Shown here piece after piece: positions 1-6,807 of a stretch of DNA of 10,022 nucleotides (position 1 is the stretch's first letter; the number at the start of each line of letters is the position of its first letter). The position numbers were made by a program, and so were the translations under genes. The stretch is taken from NCBI GenBank assembly GCA_003527965.1, contig DPVY01000219.1, forward strand, positions 1 through 10,022, written 5' to 3'. The stretch is from Fidelibacterota bacterium (GTDB lineage: Bacteria > Fidelibacterota > UBA2242). The notes under the pieces are model-generated. The model did not search any database. It saw nothing but the letters and a program-made list of their open reading frames with translations, and was not told the DNA's origin.

Positions 1-2217
1 GTAACTAAAGATGCCGGAGGAGGTCTTCACATTCGAGGTGGCAGGGGAAGCGAAGTTGTCTACTGGGTAGATGGTATCCCGGTTACAGACGGATATGATG
101 GAAGTTCTATTGTAGAGGTTGATAAAAATGCAATACAGGAATTACAATTAGTTAGCGGAACTTTTAATGCTGAATATGGTCAGGCGATGTCAGGTATTAT
201 TAATATTGTAACCCAAACCGGGGGTAAAAATTATCATGGTTCTATAGATTTGTCTACTGGTGGATATTGGGCTACATCTGATGATATTATGGTAGGAACA
301 GACAAGTATAAACCATTTACAACTCAAAACTTTTCGGGATCAATAAGCGGGCCTATTTTCACTGAAAAGTTCCGTTTTCATCTATCAGGGAGAAAATACA
401 TAAGCGATGGTTGGTTAAACGGATATAATTATTTTTTACCCACCGGTGAACCCGGGGATAGTAGTATTGCCCACATGAGTTGGCAGGATAAATATTCTGT
501 TAACGGAAAGTTATCCTTTTTCCTGACTCCGAACGTAAATTTACATTTTAATACTTTACTTAATGGTAGAGATTACCAGGACTATAATCATTTTTTCAAA
601 TGGAATCCCAAGGGCAATCTTTCTCGTTATGATGACGGGAATAATTTTTCCATGACACTTAATCACACAATTAACCCAAGAACCTTCTATACATTTAAGA
701 TTTCTCGTTCTTACTCCGAATATGAACATTATTTATATGAAAATCCCCTGGATTCCAGATATGTCCATCCTGATAGTTTGTCGGTTCCCGGATATACTTT
801 TTCTACGTCCGGCACTGATCTTGGACATTTTTACAGAAATTCAAAAACTGCTCTGATGAAGTTTGATTTTACCTCACAAGTTAATAGTAAGCATTTAGTG
901 AAATTTGGCGGGGAATATAGAAAACACAGACTTGAACTGGAAGATTTTTCAATTCAGGCTAAAAGAGATGAATTTGGAGTCGAGATAACACCTTTTATAC
1001 CGGATACTATGGGACTAAGCACACCTTCACATGGCTATTATGAAAAGGAGCCTGAAGAATTCAGTCTTTATTTCCAGGATAAACTGGAGTATGAGAACTT
1101 TATTGTAAATATTGGATTACGTTTCGACTATTTTAATTCAAATGGAAAAGTCTTGGCGGACCCCGAAGATCCCAACATATATTATCCTTTTAAAAAGGAA
1201 CATATTAATATGACCATGCAAGAGCGGGAAAATATTTGGTATAAAAAGGTAGAACCAAAGACAAGTCTTAGTCCAAGATTAGGGCTGGCATTTCCTATTA
1301 CTGATCAAGGAGTTATTCATTTTTCCTATGGACATTTTTTCCAGATTCCATCGTTTCAGTATCTATATAGCCCGGTTTTTAAAATTCCAACAACCGGAGG
1401 AACTCATGGACCTTACGGAAATCCGGACCTTGAGCCCAAGCGAACAGTTATGTATGAGTTGGGTTTGCAACAACAAATAACCACCGGCTTATCACTGGAT
1501 GTTACTATGTTCTACCGTGATATTCGGGATTGGGTGAGTACAAGCGTCCCAATCCAAACTACTCTGCCGGGAGTAAAATATGTGATCTACAGGAATAGAG
1601 ATTATGCCAATTGCCGGGGAGTTGTATTATCTATAAAAGAAAGCCTGGCAAATTCATTGTTTTTAAATTTGGAATATACTTACCTGGTAGCGGAAGGATC
1701 AAATTCTAACCCGGACCAAGAATTTTTCTCCCTTTTGGGAAACAATGAGCCAACTCGCCAGATTACTCCCCTGGATTGGGACCAAAGACATACTTTAAAT
1801 GGGGCGATGACCTATAGATGGTCAAACTGGAACAGCACTTTGACTGCCAGGTATGGAGCTGGCTATCCCTACACTCCCTCCTATGGTATTTCAACACGCA
1901 CAGGATTAAGTGTTGATTCAGCCCTACCCAATAATAGCAGGCGAAAACCAAGTACTATTGAAGTGGATTTAAAAATAAGTCGTTCCTTTAAATTTAATAA
2001 GTTAACAGGCAGCTTTTATTGCAATATAAATAACTTGCTGGATACCAGAAATGCAAACAACGTTTTTACAGATACCGGAGAATCTGACTATACTACCAGG
2101 ATTTCTACTATAGGAAGGGATGTACACAGTAAAAATACGGTAGAGGAATTTATAGTTTATCCTCACTGGTATAGTATACCGAGGGAAATCTTATTTGGAA
2201 TAAAAATATCAATTTAA
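1..2217 (+). CDS. TonB-dependent outer-membrane receptor, 5' truncated
   Basis: This outer-membrane beta-barrel would import a bulky ligand using energy from TonB/ExbBD. The frame is open from base 1, so the ATG at 187 is internal and the true start lies upstream; 738 residues are visible. Visible residues 11-30 (IRGGRGSEVVYWVDGIPVTD) and 55-67 (FNAEYGQAMSGII) are typical of the end of the plug domain. The rest is barrel: alternating polar and aromatic strands, with the receptor motif NPDLEPK at about residue 474 followed by YELGLQQQ and FYRDIRDW. The protein ends REILFGIKISI, a plausible last strand, although the final residue is Ile rather than the usual aromatic. In this family a carboxypeptidase-regulatory-like domain often precedes the plug; that part is outside the window. 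It is the first visible gene of a tight cluster, 11 bases before the next. The ligand cannot be read from the sequence; context suggests a saccharide. Family is certain, substrate is not. Confidence 0.95.
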   Translation, partial: VTKDAGGGLHIRGGRGSEVVYWVDGIPVTDGYDGSSIVEVDKNAIQELQLVSGTFNAEYGQAMSGIINIVTQTGGKNYHGSIDLSTGGYWATSDDIMVGTDKYKPFTTQNFSGSISGPIFTEKFRFHLSGRKYISDGWLNGYNYFLPTGEPGDSSIAHMSWQDKYSVNGKLSFFLTPNVNLHFNTLLNGRDYQDYNHFFKWNPKGNLSRYDDGNNFSMTLNHTINPRTFYTFKISRSYSEYEHYLYENPLDSRYVHPDSLSVPGYTFSTSGTDLGHFYRNSKTALMKFDFTSQVNSKHLVKFGGEYRKHRLELEDFSIQAKRDEFGVEITPFIPDTMGLSTPSHGYYEKEPEEFSLYFQDKLEYENFIVNIGLRFDYFNSNGKVLADPEDPNIYYPFKKEHINMTMQERENIWYKKVEPKTSLSPRLGLAFPITDQGVIHFSYGHFFQIPSFQYLYSPVFKIPTTGGTHGPYGNPDLEPKRTVMYELGLQQQITTGLSLDVTMFYRDIRDWVSTSVPIQTTLPGVKYVIYRNRDYANCRGVVLSIKESLANSLFLNLEYTYLVAEGSNSNPDQEFFSLLGNNEPTRQITPLDWDQRHTLNGAMTYRWSNWNSTLTARYGAGYPYTPSYGISTRTGLSVDSALPNNSRRKPSTIEVDLKISRSFKFNKLTGSFYCNINNLLDTRNANNVFTDTGESDYTTRISTIGRDVHSKNTVEEFIVYPHWYSIPREILFGIKISI

Positions 2218-2221
2218 AGGG
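2216..2221 (+). promoter_or_regulatory. Ribosome binding site of the 1163-aa secreted protein
   Basis: AAAGGG lies 7 bases before the ATG at 2229 and overlaps the TAA stop of the receptor gene (2215-2217). The overlap of stop and Shine-Dalgarno suggests translational coupling and supports the chosen start. Confidence 0.6.
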
Positions 2222-2228
2222 ATTATAT

Positions 2229-5200
2229 ATGAAATTTAACCGAATTAGTATCTTGATTATTTTTCTTATTAATATAATTTTTGCTTATGAACCATCAGAC
2301 CATCGGGGCGATCCGACCTATCGAAGAAAAACCGAAATTGATGGAAATCTGGTTCGAGCAAGCATTTTCAATTTTGGATTTGCAGGAAGAGAAGGCGCTA
2401 ATCAGCCGACCCATGTTCCTTTTGAATGGCCTAAAAATACCAAACAGGAATATCTGGCAATAGCGGCAGTATTTATGGGCGCTGAAGTGCTAACTGAAGA
2501 TAGCGCGTTGCAAAAGATTGTCATTACTCCTAATTATCGTACTGATCCCCAAACAGGTGAATCCTGGAATCTGGAACCCGTACCTCAGTTTTTAAATGAA
2601 AATTCCAACTTAATTGCTAAAAGCACGGAACCTTCATCCTGGCCTTTGATCTGGCCCGATCGGATGACAGATTCAGATGATCCCGGTTGGCAAGGTTCCT
2701 GGAACGGATATTTTGGAAAAAATCAATTTAGTGCTGATCAAGAGTTATTTTATGAGTGTACGGATAATATGTATAACCGCTATCTTTATTTCCCTGATTC
2801 TACTGATTTAAGCAGACGAGGATTGGGCCTTCTAATGAAAGTGCGAGCAATGGCCTGGTCACAAATTCTTGTAAATGATGTTGTTTTTCTACTCCATGAA
2901 ATTACTAATGACGGCACAAAAGATTTGGATAAGGTTGTGTTTTCAATCTGGTTGGCGGATATGGTCGGTGGTGACGGAGATACGGATGATGATCAGCCTT
3001 CGTTTGATTTGCTCAATAATGTGGCATGGTGCATGGATTCGCCTCCTTATGTGGGGAATAAATACTTCGGTAATACTCCGGTTGGGGTGGTTGCCACATC
3101 ATTTCTTGAAACACCCGGAAATGGTGTAGATGGGATTGATAATGACGGTGATGCCGACGATCCTGAATTACTGGCTAAGTGGGAGAATTATGAGACTTTA
3201 GTGCCTCTTTTTACTGATGCTGATTTTGAACCGCTGGTTTTATCTGCCGGGGAGAAAATTGTTCTAATCGATGAAAATTATACTCGTCATATTATTAAAT
3301 ATTCCGGCAATGATACCACTGTCATTTCCCAGGGTAAGGAATACAATCTGAGTTCAGGACTTGTACTATCTGAAGATCCTGATAATTTGCTTGATGATGA
3401 TTTAGATGGATTAATTGATGAAAATCGGGATCTACATCTCGATAGGTTAACAATTAAGGGTATTATTCCCGTTAGATATATCAATTATAAAGCATTTGAA
3501 CCCGGAGATGTGATAAAGAGGGGGTTATTAGTTGCAGGTGATACAGTTTCTTATAGTCAGGAAACCGTAGTGCCGATGATAGACGAAACCCGTTTTGATG
3601 GAGTGGATAATGATGGAGACTGGAACGCATTATCCGATGATGTAGGATTAGATGGTCAGGGATATTCCGGTGATCAGGGGGAAAATGACGGAATTCCAAC
3701 TACGGGCGCCGGAACCGGTTTACCCGGCGAACCCAATATAGATGTTACTGATGTATCGGAGTCGGACCAGATTGGTTTAACTGCAGCAGCTTATATGCAA
3801 TCATCTGTTGATGTTATAGGAATGTCGGATAGCAGAATGTGGACAAAATTTTTAACACCCGGTAAGTTTTTCGATCCATCAATTGTACTTACAGGCGATT
3901 ATAATCTGCATGTAACTTCCGGATATTTTCCTCTTATGGTTGGTCAAACAGAGCGTTTTTCAATAGCAATAAATATGGGGGTTGACCAGGCTGATGCCCT
4001 TCGCAATAAATATGTGGCCCAGAAAACTTATGATGCGGATTATCAATTTGCTAAAGCACCTCAGCCACCTACTGTTACGGCAGTTGCCGGCGATGGGAAA
4101 ATAACACTCTATTGGGATGATAAGGCTGAACGCTCTTACGATAATTATATGGCAGATTTAGGCGCCAACGGATATGATTTCCAGGGATATCGTATCTATC
4201 GATCTACGGATCCGGCGTTTATTGATCAACATAAAATAACCGATACGGATGGTGTTCCAACGTATTATAAACCTATTGCACAGTTTGATTTAAAGGATGA
4301 TCTCTGTGGAGTGGATTCTTCTTTAGATATTAATGGAATTAAGTTTAATCTTGGGAGCGATAACGGTCTTCAGCATACTTTTGTTGATGAAAATGTACAG
4401 AATGGTCAAAGATATTTTTATGCCGTTACATCCTATGATGGCGGCGCATATAGCATGGGAATTGCGCCCACGGAATGTCCTATCCTGATTCAGATGCAAC
4501 CCGATGGATCTGTAAATACCGGTATCAATGTTGTGGAAGTAATGCCGTCACCAAAACCAGCGGGATATATCGAATCAGAAGTTAATATTGACCATGTAGC
4601 TGGTTCCAGCTCAAGTAAATTGAGGGTTGACATAATTGATCCTTTAGCCGTTCAAGATAGAAATGTTTATAAAATAACTTTTGAAGATACTCTTTTAAAA
4701 GCCTCTAAATCAATATATGAAGATACGTTAACGACTAATAACTTTTCTCTTTTTAATATCACTAATCCTGATTCACCGGATACACTTATTTACAAATCTA
4801 AACAAGTTAATACTCTGGATGAGCATTTGGTAATGCAAGGCTTCCAAATTTCCTTTTCTTTAGAATCAGTTATTGAAATGAATAAAGAAGAAACAAAGTG
4901 GAATGATAGTACAATCTTTAGCCCGATTATCTGGAGATGGGAAGATATTAACAGTGTAGGATATAGAAAGCCGTCGGATTATCATGTTACCTTTGGTGAT
5001 GTTGGATTTGGCAGAAGTGAGTTAATGAGTGTATTTGGCGGGATGATTCAGCTTGAAGAAAGAGATGTAAATTTTAAGATCAGGAATATATCTGAAGATC
5101 GGGAAATTAAATTTGCATTTTGGGAGTTGGATACGACCGGCGGAGAAGGAAAATACACTTCAAATCTTAAAGAAACAGATATTATTATCTTTTTAGAAGA

Positions 5201-5720
5201 GAAGATTGAAAATAATGGAGATACAATTCTTGCTCCTACCTGGCAGCTAAAATTAAAACATCTTGATGAGGATTCACTCAAACGTCATCCGCAAGCCGGA
5301 GATGAATTGGATATTATTATTAAAAAACCGTTTTTGGAAGATGATGTTTATAAGTTTACGGTCTTTGGCCCGGAAATTCAAAAAGGTAATGTGGAAAAGG
5401 AGATGAAGAAAATAAAAGTTGTACCTAATCCTTATATAGCGGCTAATACATGGGAACCCAAAAATCCCTATGATTCTGGGCGTGGTCCAAGAGTAATTCA
5501 TTTTAATCATATTCCAAAAGACTGCAAGATTACAATATTTAATATTGCCGGAGAAATTGTTGATCAATTTGAAGTGCATAATTTGATAGATAACGGTACT
5601 GCTGAATGGGATTTACTCTCAAAAGACAATCTTTCCATTTCTTATGGACTTTATCTTTTTCATGTAGAAGATTTATTAACGAATTCAGTGCAAACCGGCA
5701 AGTTTGCTGTCATTAAATAG
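2229..5720 (+). CDS. Large secreted protein with Asp-rich motifs, FN3-like module and C-terminal sorting-type domain
   Basis: This is a surface or secreted protein of 1163 aa with no recognised catalytic domain. A signal peptide covers residues 1-19 (basic MKFNR, hydrophobic core, cleavage after FA-YEP). Residues 20 to about 600 are not recognisable to me but carry three acidic motifs: DGIDNDGD (301-308), DDDLDGLIDEN (389-399) and DGVDNDGDW (457-465). They resemble calcium-binding DxDxDG loops. Residues about 611-750 look like a fibronectin type III module (PPTVTAVAGDGKITLYW, then GYRIYRST and YFYAVTSYD). Residues about 1063-1163 form a FlgD-Ig/Por-secretion-like C-terminal domain (VVPNPY, ITIFNIAGEIV, GLYLFHVED, final KFAVIK). 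It lies between a TonB receptor and a PorV-like gene, 11 and 8 bases away, so co-expression is very likely. Its position beside the receptor invites comparison with SusD, but I see no SusD sequence features and no lipoprotein cysteine after the signal peptide. The C-terminal domain suggests export by a type IX-like route; the function is unknown. Confidence 0.85.
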   Translation: MKFNRISILIIFLINIIFAYEPSDHRGDPTYRRKTEIDGNLVRASIFNFGFAGREGANQPTHVPFEWPKNTKQEYLAIAAVFMGAEVLTEDSALQKIVITPNYRTDPQTGESWNLEPVPQFLNENSNLIAKSTEPSSWPLIWPDRMTDSDDPGWQGSWNGYFGKNQFSADQELFYECTDNMYNRYLYFPDSTDLSRRGLGLLMKVRAMAWSQILVNDVVFLLHEITNDGTKDLDKVVFSIWLADMVGGDGDTDDDQPSFDLLNNVAWCMDSPPYVGNKYFGNTPVGVVATSFLETPGNGVDGIDNDGDADDPELLAKWENYETLVPLFTDADFEPLVLSAGEKIVLIDENYTRHIIKYSGNDTTVISQGKEYNLSSGLVLSEDPDNLLDDDLDGLIDENRDLHLDRLTIKGIIPVRYINYKAFEPGDVIKRGLLVAGDTVSYSQETVVPMIDETRFDGVDNDGDWNALSDDVGLDGQGYSGDQGENDGIPTTGAGTGLPGEPNIDVTDVSESDQIGLTAAAYMQSSVDVIGMSDSRMWTKFLTPGKFFDPSIVLTGDYNLHVTSGYFPLMVGQTERFSIAINMGVDQADALRNKYVAQKTYDADYQFAKAPQPPTVTAVAGDGKITLYWDDKAERSYDNYMADLGANGYDFQGYRIYRSTDPAFIDQHKITDTDGVPTYYKPIAQFDLKDDLCGVDSSLDINGIKFNLGSDNGLQHTFVDENVQNGQRYFYAVTSYDGGAYSMGIAPTECPILIQMQPDGSVNTGINVVEVMPSPKPAGYIESEVNIDHVAGSSSSKLRVDIIDPLAVQDRNVYKITFEDTLLKASKSIYEDTLTTNNFSLFNITNPDSPDTLIYKSKQVNTLDEHLVMQGFQISFSLESVIEMNKEETKWNDSTIFSPIIWRWEDINSVGYRKPSDYHVTFGDVGFGRSELMSVFGGMIQLEERDVNFKIRNISEDREIKFAFWELDTTGGEGKYTSNLKETDIIIFLEEKIENNGDTILAPTWQLKLKHLDEDSLKRHPQAGDELDIIIKKPFLEDDVYKFTVFGPEIQKGNVEKEMKKIKVVPNPYIAANTWEPKNPYDSGRGPRVIHFNHIPKDCKITIFNIAGEIVDQFEVHNLIDNGTAEWDLLSKDNLSISYGLYLFHVEDLLTNSVQTGKFAVIK
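5409..5717 (+). other. C-terminal sorting-type (FlgD-Ig/T9SS-like) domain of the 1163-aa protein
   Basis: Residues 1061-1163 follow the same order as the type-A sorting domain at the end of the 837-aa protein downstream: a PNP turn near the start, an ITIFNIAGEIV strand, AEWDL, GLYLFHVE and a final strand ending in Lys (KFAVIK against KMVLLK). The match is weaker than downstream because the NPFNP motif is replaced by VVPNPYIAAN. That it acts as a T9SS signal is inferred. Confidence 0.6.
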
Positions 5721-5728
5721 GTGAAGAG

Positions 5729-6742
5729 ATGAAGAAAATTATAATTATCACTATTATTCTAATTGGAAATCTATTACTGGCTCAATCTGTATCAAAGGTA
5801 GGCACCTCGTCGGCCAAGTTTTTAAGTGTACCTGTTGATGCCTGGGGAACAGGCAGAGGTCAAGCAGCTGTTACCGGATTTAATGATGCATCGACTCTAT
5901 TCTGGAATCCATCGACTATTTCCAATCTGGATAGAATCGCAGCTCATTTCAGTTATACGAAATGGTTTGAAGATATAAGTTTTAACTATATGGCTGTTGT
6001 GTTCCCTTATGGAAATATCGGAACTTTTGGAGTAAACGCAACATTTTTTCAGACTGAACCGATGGAAGTGACTACAGAAAGATACCAGGAAGGTACAGGG
6101 GAGCATTTTACAGTTGGCAGTTATGCAATTGGGTTAGCTTTTGCAAGAAAATTGACCGTTGATTTTTCCATGGGAGCCAATATTAAATATATCGTTGAAA
6201 ATATTTATCATTCATCTGCTACGGGAATAGCTCTTGACATTGGAGGTTGCTATTCAACGCCATGGAAGGGAATTCGTCTTGGTTTTTCAATTAACAACTT
6301 CGGGACAAAGATGCAAATGACGGGAGAAGACCTCTTGGCAACAGTCGATCCGGATCCCATGAATAGTGGTAACAATGATATGATCAATGCATATTATACA
6401 ACTGATAAGTTCGAAATACCGTTAAATATGACCATAGGAGTGGCATGGGATATAATTAATTCGGAAAGGAATCAAGTTACCTTTGAAATAGACGGACTCT
6501 ATCCCAGCGATAATTATTCACGGATAAATACAGGACTTGAAATAGCTTTGCTAAATAAAATGCTTTATCTGCGCTCTGGTGTCGCTAATTTATTTGTGGA
6601 TTCAATTACTCCAAATATTTCAATTGGAGGCGGAATTCGGTATTCTATTCTTGGAAATATGATACTATGTGTTGACTATGCATATCAAACACATGAATAT
6701 TTTAATAAAAATGAACATTTCTCAATATCTATAATGTTTTAG
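5729..6742 (+). CDS. PorV/PorQ-family outer-membrane beta-barrel protein
   Basis: This 337-aa protein is a predicted outer-membrane barrel. A signal peptide covers residues 1-18 (MKKIIIITIILIGNLLLA, then QSVSK). The mature N-terminus has the family pattern: SSAKFLSVPVDAWGTGRGQA followed by a conserved-looking DASTLFWNPS segment, which matches the FadL-like PorV/PorQ (UPF0164) group. The rest is alternating amphipathic strands rich in Gly and aromatics, and it ends FSISIMF with a C-terminal Phe, the usual signal for barrel assembly by BAM. In Porphyromonas and Flavobacterium, PorV is the shuttle that takes T9SS cargo from the SprA translocon to the attachment complex. The start is supported by AGGTGA at 5719-5724, overlapping the upstream TAG. 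The gene sits between two genes whose products end in sorting-type domains, which suggests a dedicated paralogue rather than the housekeeping PorV. Family call is firm, exact role is inferred, and a small-molecule channel is the alternative. Confidence 0.85.
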   Translation: MKKIIIITIILIGNLLLAQSVSKVGTSSAKFLSVPVDAWGTGRGQAAVTGFNDASTLFWNPSTISNLDRIAAHFSYTKWFEDISFNYMAVVFPYGNIGTFGVNATFFQTEPMEVTTERYQEGTGEHFTVGSYAIGLAFARKLTVDFSMGANIKYIVENIYHSSATGIALDIGGCYSTPWKGIRLGFSINNFGTKMQMTGEDLLATVDPDPMNSGNNDMINAYYTTDKFEIPLNMTIGVAWDIINSERNQVTFEIDGLYPSDNYSRINTGLEIALLNKMLYLRSGVANLFVDSITPNISIGGGIRYSILGNMILCVDYAYQTHEYFNKNEHFSISIMF

Positions 6743-6807
6743 TTTTTTAAAGAAAAGAGTGAAAATTTAACAAGTGAATGTTTAACCCAAAAAGAAGGAG
6801 AAGAGCT
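6743..6807 (+). other. 65-base intergenic gap before the E-set repeat protein
   Basis: This is the longest gap inside the cluster. It is A/T-rich, begins with a T-run just after the TAG stop but has no GC-rich stem before it, so no terminator is seen. TTTAAC occurs twice (6766-6771 and 6781-6786), 15 bases apart, with no known meaning. I see no confident promoter, although one is possible in a gap of this size. Confidence 0.4.
6793..6800 (+). promoter_or_regulatory. Strong ribosome binding site that fixes the start at 6808
   Basis: AGAAGGAG ends 7 bases before the ATG at 6808. The ATG at 6778 has no Shine-Dalgarno sequence and would add MFNPKRRRRA, which this purine-rich ribosome-binding stretch itself encodes. 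Starting at 6808 places a standard signal peptide at the very N-terminus. This is the best ribosome binding site in the cluster, so the gene may be the most strongly translated. Confidence 0.85.

Noticed and set aside
187..2217. Start of the receptor at the ATG at 187
   Set aside because: The frame is open to base 1 and the upstream residues are conserved plug-domain sequence (IRGGRG, VDGIPVTD), so the gene starts before the window.
6743..6760. T-run after the PorV-like gene as a terminator
   Set aside because: There is no GC-rich stem before it; the only nearby inverted repeat is short and A/T-rich.
6778..6807. Longer N-terminus of the E-set protein from the ATG at 6778
   Set aside because: There is no ribosome binding site before it. 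It would put MFNPKRRRRA ahead of a complete signal peptide, and the AAGGAG that serves the ATG at 6808 lies inside this stretch.
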